Source: an uncultured Lachnospiraceae bacterium (lineage in GTDB: Bacteria > Bacillota > Clostridia > Lachnospirales > Lachnospiraceae). Taken from it: 25,831 nt of DNA. The position numbers and the translations under genes were made by a program. The DNA is taken from contig CAJTTU010000007.1 in assembly GCA_910579325.1 (NCBI GenBank), forward strand, positions 22,448 through 48,278. The letters are read 5' to 3'. The notes under the pieces are model-generated. The model did not search any database. It had not been told where the DNA came from and saw only the letters and a list, made by a program, of their open reading frames with translations. Shown here one piece after another: positions 7,437 to 15,907 of the stretch. How positions within the stretch are numbered: position 1 is the stretch's first letter; every line of letters begins with the position of its first letter.

Positions 7437-7465
7437 ATCATAGCATTAATCTGCCCCTTTAAAAA
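7437..7465 (-). promoter_or_regulatory. Candidate promoter of the ECF/pyridoxamine kinase operon
   Basis: Read on the - strand: -10 TATGAT (7437-7442), a 17-base spacer and a weak -35 ttttta (7460-7465). The weak -35 fits an activated or regulated promoter. It lies in the 215-base gap between the last glycan gene and the ECF gene. That gap otherwise holds the palindrome at 7411-7424 and a long leader without a recognised structure. Confidence 0.4.
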
Positions 7466-7507
7466 TATCCAATTTTAATTATTATAAAAGGGACAGTTTG
7501 CAGACCA

Positions 7508-9475
7508 TCAGCCCTCGGGCATCACAATCCTGTCATGAAATATCTCAGGGAAATCTCCATAGTATCGGTCAAACATTTCACGAACATACAGAATATCTTC
7601 CTCCTCATAGGGCGCGGTCCGCTCATAGAGATAAGCCGTCACACCGTTATCCAGCTGATAAGATTTGATCTGCCGGAAATGCTCTGACAGAGGTCCTGCG
7701 TTTAACATCTCCTCATTCAGCAGCACCACCGTCCGCTGTCCGTCCTTTAACAGATGATACTGGGACGGATCGGTAACTATCAGGTAATCGGCGCTTAAAA
7801 AAGACTGGGGAAATCCGTCCCGCAGATCCACGTCATAAGTGCCCAGAAGCCCGGGAACGCTCTCCAGTTTTTCCGGCAGATCGTAATGACGCAGCACCTC
7901 AAAATTCAGCGTATCAGAGCTGGCAATACAGTAGACAGTCTTGCCGTTTCCCGATATACTCTGACTCCATCCGGTCTCTCCCTCCTCATTCCCCAACAGC
8001 TTATTCAGATCCGCTACCAGCTGCCCGATCTGATCCAGATCATGGCGTACCTGAGGTTTCCTGATCTGAGACGAGCAGAGATATGACGCCGGCGCGGGAA
8101 GACCAAAATCCAGGAAACAGTTGACAAACTGAAATGCAAGCAATGCGGCGGCCACAATCATTCCCAGCCAGTTCCTGCGCTCCAGCAGATACTGAAAGCC
8201 AATCAGCGCCAGCATCGTAACCGCCGGAATAATCACATAATACTGCTGAATATACAGGTCCAGAATATAAAATACCGCCACCGACGTCACGACGATCTGT
8301 ACGGTCAGAAACAGCCCGTACCGCCGAAGCGCCGGCTTCGAAAGCAGCTGCCACAGTCCAAAGGCGGCCAGCACAAGGACTACGCCGCCAAAGGACTGCA
8401 TGGCCATTACAAAATTTTCCGCCACCCCACCGGTACGGTACGCCGTATACTGCAGACTGTGATCAATAAACAGGCTCATCTCCACATATCCATGGCAGAG
8501 AAGCATCCCGACAGCCGTAAACAGTCCCGTGCAGGTCAGATTTTTAAAAAACTCTGTCGGTTCCTTTTCCCTGGCTCCGAAATAAGAAATCAGCACCGCC
8601 GCCACATAGCCTACCGCAAACGGTCCGAAATACCTTCTGGACACCATGGCGCCCATGACCGTGGCAAAAACAAAAAAACAGAGGCCGGCGTCGAACTCCT
8701 CATAATATTTCCCATCCGCCATCAGGGCAATGGCCAGCACGGAAAACAACAGCGCCAGCGAGTCGCCGAAGCCCTCCACGATAATCATCAGAAGCATGGG
8801 CGTCAGCGCCGCTTCCAGACAGCCCAGAAAATAGCCCGGGTGAATTTTTTTCAGTATCAGCTCCATAATCAGTATGGAAGGTACGGAAAACAGATTCCAC
8901 ACCCACAAAATAAAACTCAGAAAGGAAATTCCCGTCAGTTTCATCGGAAATGATAAAAACAGAGAAATCAGCAGATTGTAATCCGCATGGTTAATCGTAT
9001 ACCAGGTCCAGTGGATCGCGTCCAGCGGGTCGGCATACAGAGCGTTCATAAAATGAATCGTTCGTTTCCAGTAAGCCGACTGGTCCCAGAACCGGATATA
9101 GTTTTCAGAGCAGACGAAAACCGTCAGAAACAGATTGGTCAGCAGCACGAAAACGATAATCCTGATAACCTCCCGCCGGTCTAACGCCAGCAGACAGTCC
9201 CACAGCCCGGTAATCAGAAGCACATCCCAGGTAAAGACCGCCAGGGCGGCGCACACACCTCCGGAAGTCACCAGCCCTCCGAGCAGCGGAAAAAATGTTT
9301 CTATGGAAAACAGCGGATAAGGAATTTTTCCGATCACCATCCCCATAAGAATCACGCCGCCGATGATACCGATCTGCCGGAGCCATGGGGAATATCTTCC
9401 TGCCCCCGGTCTTCTTTTTCCCGGTCTTATTCTTTTCATTCTCATTCTTCTCATTCCAGTTCTTCTCCCAATCAT
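7508..9475 (-). CDS. Large polytopic membrane protein, GT-C glycosyltransferase-like
   Basis: A 655-residue protein with a basic N-terminus, about 10-12 membrane segments (roughly residues 35-455) and a soluble C-terminal tail of about 170 residues. After a transmembrane segment, the first large outer loop contains ENYIRFWDQSAYWKRT, with D131 at the place where GT-C glycosyltransferases carry their catalytic acidic residue; HADYNLLISLF follows. GT-C enzymes use polyprenyl-phosphate sugars on the outer membrane face. The start ATG overlaps the stop of the preceding gene (atga), with a ggag site 5 bases upstream, indicating translational coupling. It is the last gene of the glycan operon. Substrate and product are unknown; the function is inferred from topology and motif. 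Confidence 0.75.
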   Translation of the reverse strand: MIGRRTGMRRMRMKRIRPGKRRPGAGRYSPWLRQIGIIGGVILMGMVIGKIPYPLFSIETFFPLLGGLVTSGGVCAALAVFTWDVLLITGLWDCLLALDRREVIRIIVFVLLTNLFLTVFVCSENYIRFWDQSAYWKRTIHFMNALYADPLDAIHWTWYTINHADYNLLISLFLSFPMKLTGISFLSFILWVWNLFSVPSILIMELILKKIHPGYFLGCLEAALTPMLLMIIVEGFGDSLALLFSVLAIALMADGKYYEEFDAGLCFFVFATVMGAMVSRRYFGPFAVGYVAAVLISYFGAREKEPTEFFKNLTCTGLFTAVGMLLCHGYVEMSLFIDHSLQYTAYRTGGVAENFVMAMQSFGGVVLVLAAFGLWQLLSKPALRRYGLFLTVQIVVTSVAVFYILDLYIQQYYVIIPAVTMLALIGFQYLLERRNWLGMIVAAALLAFQFVNCFLDFGLPAPASYLCSSQIRKPQVRHDLDQIGQLVADLNKLLGNEEGETGWSQSISGNGKTVYCIASSDTLNFEVLRHYDLPEKLESVPGLLGTYDVDLRDGFPQSFLSADYLIVTDPSQYHLLKDGQRTVVLLNEEMLNAGPLSEHFRQIKSYQLDNGVTAYLYERTAPYEEEDILYVREMFDRYYGDFPEIFHDRIVMPEG

Positions 9476-11721
9476 ATATTCTCCGTAAAGACGAGGATTT
9501 CATAAACCGACCAGTTCCACCCTTCTTCCTCCTCCGGTTCCTCCAGAATCAGGCGGATATTTTTACATGATACGGACTCCGGAAAGGTGAATTCCACCTG
9601 CCCTGCGGACGCCGCCTGCCGTTCCGTAAAAGTTTCTCCGTCCTCCGAGGTATAAATCTTTAATCGCCTGGGGTGATCCTCATAAAAAAACTGTTCCAGC
9701 TGAAACCCGGTTACCGGATAAACCTGATCCAGCACGATATCCAGCGCCATACCGGCCCGCTGCGGCTCTCCGCTGTTCCAGCGGGTGAAGGAATCCCCGT
9801 CCGCCGCCAGCAGTCCTTCCGTCGGATTGACATTAAACTGTATCTTTTCAAAGGACTGATAATCCAGTACTGTTTCTTCTTTACCGGCAATCCGGTAGAC
9901 ATAGATATGAAATTCCCCGCAGTTCAGCACATCCTCCACATGCCAGGCCGTCAGGCCGAAACGGCCTGCACAGATTCGTCTCAGATATTCCATGGGATTG
10001 TCATCTCTGACAAGCAGAAACACACTGTCGTCTGTCGCCAGGCTCTCCGTAACAGAATCGATCCCATGCAGAGCCAGTTTTTCCTCTGACAGCGGGGAAA
10101 ACGCCATCCAGTCCCCCATTCGCATATAATTTACATCCCGCCCCACAGGCCGACGGCTGGTAAAATGTACCTGCCCCGTATGGGCGGACAGGCTGTACAC
10201 GTCAGCAAAATAAAAGTTATCGGGATGGCTCAGGCAGTATGCCTCGATCACCTCCGCCATTCGCCGGGCATCCCGCCCGTTTTTCGCGGTCTCAGCTGTC
10301 CGGTCAAAGCTGCCCCAGGAAAGCAGGACGGCAATGCTGAAAAACAGAATCCGATCCCATACGCGCGGCAAATTATTTTCCCTGCGTATGTCCCACGCCA
10401 TTCCACACAGCGTCAGCGCCGTCACAAAGCTGCACAGATGCAGACAGTACCCTACCCGCTCCGGCAGACGGCCGCCATATCCCAGCGCCAGCCACAGCGC
10501 TCCCTGCAGACAGACCGCTCCCAGCCAGAACAGCAGGCCGGCGCCGTTTCGACGGATGAACAGCCATAACAGTACCAGCCACAAAAATATCGCCGTGCCG
10601 CTCAGATATCCGTAGATAGACGGAGAAAAATTTTCCCCGGCCAGCCGCAGTCCCCTGCGAAGACGGGCTGTCACGGAAAACTGCTGACGGTAGCCCTCGC
10701 CGGCCAGCTTATCCAATTGCCGGAAGGTCTCCTGGCCGACAGAATCATCTGCCAGCATATTTGCCTCGCCGATGGCCTGAACCGTGTCGGCGGACAGCCC
10801 CATTTCTTCATAAAGAGCCCGATTTTCCTCATAGACCGGCACCTCATAAAAATCATATACATTGCTCCGGCTCTGATTATAAGAAAGAAAGTCTTTCCAT
10901 TCCTGAGAGCCGTAAGCCAGACGATCCGCAGCGAAGACAGCCCCGCAGAGAACGCCTGTCAGAAGAACCAGACGGAGCCCTTTGAACAGCCCTTCCCTTT
11001 TCTCCTTATACAAAAACAAAAGCACAGCGAAGGCGCCCGTAATGCAGAAAACCTCAATCCGCACACAGAGACAGAGCACAGCCAGCAATGCGGTTACACA
11101 GTCTTCCCAAAGCCTTCTCCCATCCGTTCCACCGGGTCCCGTACCATACCAGAACAGCGCCGCCGCGCCCAGGGAAGCCGAACAGGTACTGAACTGTACC
11201 CGCACCGCCTGGGGAAGCCACAGGATCGTATAGAGAAGCAGATAAGCCACTGCTGTCAAAAACACCTTCCGCAAAGAAGGCTTTTTGCCTCTCCTATACT
11301 GTAAATATGACGGTCTGCCCTCCCATCTGTCATGATAAAGCAAAATTCCCGCCAGCATCACCCACATGGCCAGCACATGACAGCCCACCAGCATAATCCC
11401 ATACCACTCGATTCCTGGCCAGAGCTGATACAGATGTTTCAGCGTGAAGCCCATGGGATACAGCACAAAAATCAGATGACCGTCCGGCGTCCCCGTATAA
11501 GCGCCCGAGGCGATATCCCTCATATTGATATCGTCATTGATGGCATAGGAAAATCCGATCTGTTTCCACACCGTAAGAAAATAGACTGCAGTAATCAGGA
11601 ACGCCAGGCCGATACCGCAAATCGCCTGCACGCTCCGCCTGATTTTTCCTGTATCAACCAGATTGACCGAATCTGCTGGGCCTGTCATATATCTTTTTTT
11701 CCAATCTTTTTTCAGTATCAT
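9472..11721 (-). CDS. GT-C-like NDD membrane protein with C-terminal F5/8 type C (discoidin)-like domain
   Basis: About 749 residues. The first segment (about 34-52) is followed by an outer loop with INDDINMRDIASGAYTGTPD and HLIFVLYP, then about 10 further membrane segments up to about residue 460. A soluble domain follows. The last about 125 residues look like a discoidin/F5-8C domain: LLAADGDSFTRWNSGEP, ALDIVLDQVYPVTGFQLEQ, RLKIYTSEDGETFTE, NIRLILEEP and the closing WSVYEILVF. The N-terminal part is paralogous to the protein encoded at 12910-14844. An acidic pair in the first outer loop suggests a GT-C glycosyltransferase. The start is uncertain: ATG at 11721, GTG at 11757 (overlapping the GT32 gene) and ATG at 11688 are all possible, none with a strong ribosome site. 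Confidence 0.78.
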   Translation of the reverse strand: MILKKDWKKRYMTGPADSVNLVDTGKIRRSVQAICGIGLAFLITAVYFLTVWKQIGFSYAINDDINMRDIASGAYTGTPDGHLIFVLYPMGFTLKHLYQLWPGIEWYGIMLVGCHVLAMWVMLAGILLYHDRWEGRPSYLQYRRGKKPSLRKVFLTAVAYLLLYTILWLPQAVRVQFSTCSASLGAAALFWYGTGPGGTDGRRLWEDCVTALLAVLCLCVRIEVFCITGAFAVLLFLYKEKREGLFKGLRLVLLTGVLCGAVFAADRLAYGSQEWKDFLSYNQSRSNVYDFYEVPVYEENRALYEEMGLSADTVQAIGEANMLADDSVGQETFRQLDKLAGEGYRQQFSVTARLRRGLRLAGENFSPSIYGYLSGTAIFLWLVLLWLFIRRNGAGLLFWLGAVCLQGALWLALGYGGRLPERVGYCLHLCSFVTALTLCGMAWDIRRENNLPRVWDRILFFSIAVLLSWGSFDRTAETAKNGRDARRMAEVIEAYCLSHPDNFYFADVYSLSAHTGQVHFTSRRPVGRDVNYMRMGDWMAFSPLSEEKLALHGIDSVTESLATDDSVFLLVRDDNPMEYLRRICAGRFGLTAWHVEDVLNCGEFHIYVYRIAGKEETVLDYQSFEKIQFNVNPTEGLLAADGDSFTRWNSGEPQRAGMALDIVLDQVYPVTGFQLEQFFYEDHPRRLKIYTSEDGETFTERQAASAGQVEFTFPESVSCKNIRLILEEPEEEEGWNWSVYEILVFTENI

Positions 11722-11744
11722 TTTATCAATCGTCGTCCACTCAG

Positions 11745-12797
11745 TCACTGCCGGCACATTTCCCGCATATGCGCAAGCTTTTCATCAAACTGCCGCTCAA
11801 ACCATCGATAGACAGACCCCTCCGCCGGTGCCGTCTTCCACTGGTTATGCCAGTGATGGGCGTAAGCGCCCGGAAAAAACCGTTGATTTTCCAGCGTAAA
11901 CGAAGGTTCTCCTTCTCTCAGTACCGGACTGGTGAAAAACTCGTCAAAACTGTGGATCCACCCCGGCTCCTCTTTCCTTTTCTGCCACAATGGATCAAAA
12001 AAAGCTGAAGGATAAACAATATAGGAAGAAAGCCCTCTGTCCTGATAAACCAGCAGCCGCCATGGCCGGAAGGTTTCCAGATCAAGCGCTTTCTTCGCAA
12101 TCCTCTCGTTCAGCAGGCTCCCCTGTTTCAGATACAGCAAAGCGTTATTGGCATAAGGCTGCCGCTCCCATGTATAACAAAACTCCCCGGCCGCCAGCAC
12201 CGGAGACAGGCTTTTCAGAAACAGCACATCCAGATCAAAATAGACGCCGCCCCTTTTATACAGCTCCAGCAGCCGGAAGCCATCCGCCCGGAAGGTCAGC
12301 TCCGGCCCGTGAAACATCCAGCCCGCTTTCTCATAAGGCGTCCCCTGAATCTCCTCATCCGCGTCAAAGGGCAATACTTTTATGAACGGAAGCAGCGGCT
12401 TTAAATACATATTGTCCTCATATCCCTCATAACCGTTTTCCCGGTCCAGCCACAGCCAGATTTCCGTTTCCTCCGCCGGCTGGGTACAGAGACAGGATTG
12501 AATGGAAAATGCCTGTTTCTCCCCGATTTCGCCGCACCAATAGGAATGAAAAACCGTTTTCTCCCCCGGCGCGGGCCGGGAAAGACATACCCGGCTCCCC
12601 CACTTTTTCCGAAACATCTCCGGCTGAATCTGATCATAAACGCCGGAGGCCAGCCGCTCCATGGCATAGCCATTGTCCTCATACATCCGCCGGTCCCGCA
12701 GCACGGTCCAACGGTCCAGCTTTCGGTTCTTTCCTACATATTGCTTATTTTTTCCGTAATAATCATCCCAGAAGGATTGATCCCGATATAATTCCAT
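11745..12797 (-). CDS. GT32-type glycosyltransferase (Gly_transf_sug, OCH1-like)
   Basis: A 350-residue soluble protein with the Gly_transf_sug pattern: FHSYWCGE at the start of the fold, then FRADGFRLLELYKRGGVYFDLDVLF (residues about 169-193). The DLD (D188, D190) is the metal/nucleotide-sugar-binding DXD motif of GT32 GT-A enzymes. The C-terminal AYAHHWHNQWK also fits the family, whose members often end with an H-x-W-x-x-S/Q-W segment. It probably adds one sugar to a lipid-linked intermediate in the cytoplasm. A gggag site 4 bases before the ATG supports the start. It starts 112 bases after the preceding gene and runs to within 24 bases of the next one. Confidence 0.87.
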   Translation of the reverse strand: MELYRDQSFWDDYYGKNKQYVGKNRKLDRWTVLRDRRMYEDNGYAMERLASGVYDQIQPEMFRKKWGSRVCLSRPAPGEKTVFHSYWCGEIGEKQAFSIQSCLCTQPAEETEIWLWLDRENGYEGYEDNMYLKPLLPFIKVLPFDADEEIQGTPYEKAGWMFHGPELTFRADGFRLLELYKRGGVYFDLDVLFLKSLSPVLAAGEFCYTWERQPYANNALLYLKQGSLLNERIAKKALDLETFRPWRLLVYQDRGLSSYIVYPSAFFDPLWQKRKEEPGWIHSFDEFFTSPVLREGEPSFTLENQRFFPGAYAHHWHNQWKTAPAEGSVYRWFERQFDEKLAHMREMCRQ

Positions 12798-12909
12798 TTT
12801 TCTCCCGCCATCATCGTTTCGCGGCTCCCATTCCGGGATTTCGCGATCAACTCTTAACTTTCTCAGCCCTTTACTGTTCTGAGGCCCGATCTGCCGTTGT
12901 TTTCAGAAA

Positions 12910-14844
12910 TCACCTGGTACTGCCCGGTTTACGCAGCGAAAACCGATATACGTCCATCGCCTCTCCATTCTGCTGAATTTTATCCTCCACAGTCATCTCC
13001 GCGTCATAACCATGGCGGACATAATATTCCAGCAGATAATCCATATCATAATAATCCCGACAGAGAATCCGTATATTCCCCTTCGTCAGAATATCCTCCG
13101 GCAGATTCCGAATACCCTCCTTCGCCAGCTTTTCCTCATACATGGGGCTGAACGCCAGCCAGTCCCCCAACGGCAGATAATTCATCTCCTCCGTCTCGTC
13201 ACGCAGGGTAAACACATCCGTATATCCCACAATCGTATACACATCCGCCAGAAAAAACTGCTCCGGATGCCGATCGCAGTAATCCAGCATAATCTGATAA
13301 TTTTCCGCCGCCGCCAGCGCCGGACGAACCGTATGCCCGATCCATTTATAGGCGCTGACAAGCAGAACCAGGGACACCGGAACCGCCGTCAGACAGAAGA
13401 TCACCTTGCGCTTTCCGCCTCTGGGAAGTCCGTTCCATCGAACCGCTCCGGAAGTCTGCCTGGCATCCGGCCGGTTCACGTCTGATTCCCCGCTTTCCTG
13501 CCGTCGGACGCCGAAGCTTTCGACCGCTGTCAGACCAGACTGCAGATACACCCCCAGCACCGACAAAAGACCGCACAAATGTAAAGACTCCGCCACCCGT
13601 TTCGGCAGTCTTCCGCCCATCCCCAGACCAATCCACAGCGCCGCTTCCACCGCCGCCAGGACAAGCACAGTAAAAAATGTACGCTTATCCTTCTTAACCG
13701 CCGCCCAGACTGACACCCAGCAAAACAGAATCGCCGCCACCTGATCCAGCGGCTTGCAGCCATTCTGCGTCGCCCCTTCCCAGGCCAGCTTAAGTCCTGC
13801 GCCGATTCTCTCTCTTACGGAACGGGATGCCCGGTTCACCTGGTCGCCGTATTCCGCGATCTGGTACAAATGCTCCGTATCCAGATCCTCATCCACCACC
13901 AGATTATACCGCAAAAGCGCCTGCCAGGTATCTCGGCTGACCCCGATCCTTTCATAAAATTCTCTGTGTTCCTCATAATCCGCCGGGCCACAGTAATTGT
14001 AAATCACTGACCGGGCATCCCCGTCGCCGAGTATCCGCTTCCATTCCTGACCGCCGTAAGCCGTCTGGTCCAGCTTCCAGGACAATCCCACCAGCAGAAT
14101 CAAAACAACGGGCAATGCCAGCTGCCTGACAGTCTGTCTTCGTTTTTCCTCTCCTGTGTCCCGCTCCCAGATCAGCCACAGCCGATTCAAAAACAGCACC
14201 CCGGCAAAAGGCATCAGCATATAAAAAACCGAGTCCCGCAGCAGATAGGCCAGCAACGCCAGCGCTGCCGTCACCGCCCCGCTGCCAAAACCCGCTTTTT
14301 CCATCCTTTTCGTTTTCCTCTGTCCGCTGCCCGCCCCATACCAGAACAGCGCCGTCGCCCCGGCCATCGCCGCTGCGGTCGTGTAAGTAAAGGCCAGCAT
14401 CCGTAAAAGCCAGGCCGCCGTATACCCGGTCATAACCATCAGAAGGAAAAAGCATTTTCCTTTCCAGGTCTCCCAGATTCGAAGACAGCGATAAAGAATC
14501 AGCGACAGGCAGAGCAGATTGATCCCGACCATCACGATCCCATACCAGTCCCATCCGGGCAGAAAACGGTACAGCTCCCGGATTACCAGAGCGAACGGAT
14601 ACTTTATAAAGATCACATGGGCATCGGGCGTTCCGTTATAAACGCCGGACAGCACTTCCTTCATAAAGCGGTCATCATTCATCTGATACACCCATGAAAA
14701 AACCGCCGTGACCGCGGCCGCGTAAAAGATAGATGCCAAAACAGCGGCAATGGCACATTTCTTTCTGTCCCATATATGCCGCCCGCCGCTGTCTATCCGA
14801 TCGCTCACAGTCCGCAGACGGTTCCACACTCCCGATTTCCTCAT
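12910..14844 (-). CDS. GT-C-like NDD polytopic membrane protein (paralogue of the 9472-11721 protein)
   Basis: A 644-residue protein with about 10-11 membrane segments. The first segment (about 31-52) leads into an outer loop with MNDDRFMKEVLSGVYNGTPD and HVIFIKYP, then PGWDWYGIVMVG. The same order of motifs occurs in the protein encoded at 9472-11721, as do ALFWYG, YGGQEWK, GGRLPKRV.ESLHLC and a soluble part with FFLADVYTIVGYTD and LPLGDWLAFSPMYEEKL. The NDD pair (56-58) is placed like the acidic motif of GT-C glycosyltransferases. Unlike its paralogue it has no discoidin-like tail. The ATG overlaps the upstream stop by 4 bases, with aggtg 7 bases before it. No substrate can be assigned. Confidence 0.78.
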   Translation of the reverse strand: MRKSGVWNRLRTVSDRIDSGGRHIWDRKKCAIAAVLASIFYAAAVTAVFSWVYQMNDDRFMKEVLSGVYNGTPDAHVIFIKYPFALVIRELYRFLPGWDWYGIVMVGINLLCLSLILYRCLRIWETWKGKCFFLLMVMTGYTAAWLLRMLAFTYTTAAAMAGATALFWYGAGSGQRKTKRMEKAGFGSGAVTAALALLAYLLRDSVFYMLMPFAGVLFLNRLWLIWERDTGEEKRRQTVRQLALPVVLILLVGLSWKLDQTAYGGQEWKRILGDGDARSVIYNYCGPADYEEHREFYERIGVSRDTWQALLRYNLVVDEDLDTEHLYQIAEYGDQVNRASRSVRERIGAGLKLAWEGATQNGCKPLDQVAAILFCWVSVWAAVKKDKRTFFTVLVLAAVEAALWIGLGMGGRLPKRVAESLHLCGLLSVLGVYLQSGLTAVESFGVRRQESGESDVNRPDARQTSGAVRWNGLPRGGKRKVIFCLTAVPVSLVLLVSAYKWIGHTVRPALAAAENYQIMLDYCDRHPEQFFLADVYTIVGYTDVFTLRDETEEMNYLPLGDWLAFSPMYEEKLAKEGIRNLPEDILTKGNIRILCRDYYDMDYLLEYYVRHGYDAEMTVEDKIQQNGEAMDVYRFSLRKPGSTR

Positions 14845-15836
14845 TGATAAACACCTAAATCCATAATCTCCACATGGTCATACGCGCCGCCGTTCATCTC
14901 CAGCGCTCCGGTGGTCCCGCCCACATATACGCCCAGCAAACAGTCACATTTCGACAGCAGCACGATATTTGTCAGATATTCCAGCCCTCTTAAATACCTG
15001 TCATTCTTCCTGTCAAACCGAATGTCCGCCAGCAGCTTGTCCCTGGTATCTCCATAGCGGGCGCAGTCGGTGAAAAACAGCCGGTCCCCGAAAGCTTCCC
15101 GAAACTGCTCCACTGCCGCCGCTTCCTCCGTAGTCAGGAAAATCCTGGAACAGCCCCACCGCTCCATCAGCGCTCCCGCCCGGCGGATCATCTCCTCTGT
15201 CCGGGGCATTACGCTGTGTCCCGCGGGTCTGCGCAGACTGATATCCGTACCCCGGCATAAAACGCCCAGCACCCTTTCCCCTTCGGGAAACAGCTTCTCA
15301 TACTGCTGTTCGATATGCGTCTCCACTTCCCGTCGAATCCGCATATGCTCCCGGATGATTTTGGTATTGTACCGAATCTCTTTTTCCGTCTCAGTCCCGG
15401 ACGCTTTCCGCTTAAAATAATCCAGATACAGCTTCCCTTGCCCTCTCGGATGGGCTTCTTTCGGAGGCATCCCGTCCATCAGAATCACATGACGGCTTCG
15501 ATACGCCTCCTCCAGCGTATGGTCCGTCGGCTGATGAAAGTAATATTCCCAGGCATTTTCTTTATGAAGCTTCTCAGGCTCCAGATACGTGTTCGAATAG
15601 TTTTTCATATCCACCACCGGAATATATCCCTGCTCCAAAGCCAGTTTGATATGCCCCAGCACATGGTTATAGCAGGCAATCAGACCCCAGGTGTCGATTC
15701 TGGAGCGGATCACGTAAAAGGTCCTGTCAGGATTATTTCCGCCCCGGCAGAGCCTGCGTTCCGCCCACTTTTGCTCAAAGCGCCAGGCCCGCAGCTTCCT
15801 GACCGGCTTTGTCAGTGTCTTATACCATTTCGCCAT
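14841..15836 (-). CDS. Fucosyltransferase-like (NodZ/O-fucosyltransferase fold) protein
   Basis: A 331-residue soluble protein. RTFYVIRSRIDTWGLIACYNHVLGHIKLALEQGYIPVVDMKNY opens a GT-B-like fold. LGVLCRGTDISLRRPAGH (residues about 190-207) resembles the GDP-fucose-binding R-G-T-D motif of GT23/NodZ and related O-fucosyltransferases. IFLTTEE and LTNIVLLSKCDCLLGVYVGGTTGALEMNGG complete the C-terminal nucleotide-sugar site. It probably transfers fucose or a similar GDP-sugar; the donor is inferred. The ATG at 15836 follows aaggag by 11 bases. A GTG at 15848 is almost on top of the same site and is less likely. It is the first gene of the glycan operon. Confidence 0.75.
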   Translation of the reverse strand: MAKWYKTLTKPVRKLRAWRFEQKWAERRLCRGGNNPDRTFYVIRSRIDTWGLIACYNHVLGHIKLALEQGYIPVVDMKNYSNTYLEPEKLHKENAWEYYFHQPTDHTLEEAYRSRHVILMDGMPPKEAHPRGQGKLYLDYFKRKASGTETEKEIRYNTKIIREHMRIRREVETHIEQQYEKLFPEGERVLGVLCRGTDISLRRPAGHSVMPRTEEMIRRAGALMERWGCSRIFLTTEEAAAVEQFREAFGDRLFFTDCARYGDTRDKLLADIRFDRKNDRYLRGLEYLTNIVLLSKCDCLLGVYVGGTTGALEMNGGAYDHVEIMDLGVYQ

Positions 15837-15878
15837 CCGGACCCACACTCCTTTTCCTCTGTCAGTTACCCTTTGTTC

Positions 15879-15907
15879 ATTATAAGATACAACGATATAA
15901 AAATCAA
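15879..15907 (-). promoter_or_regulatory. Promoter of the five-gene glycan operon
   Basis: On the - strand: -35 TTGATT (15902-15907), an exact 17-base spacer and a perfect -10 TATAAT (15879-15884), about 43 bases upstream of the first glycan gene. The -35 box overlaps the stop codon of the upstream sensor kinase gene. No terminator lies between them, so kinase transcripts may also read into the glycan operon. Confidence 0.75.

Noticed and set aside
8459..8953. + strand open frames within the glycan operon (for example 164 codons here)
   Set aside because: They lie opposite strongly hydrophobic, motif-bearing - strand genes and have no ribosome sites or recognisable domains.
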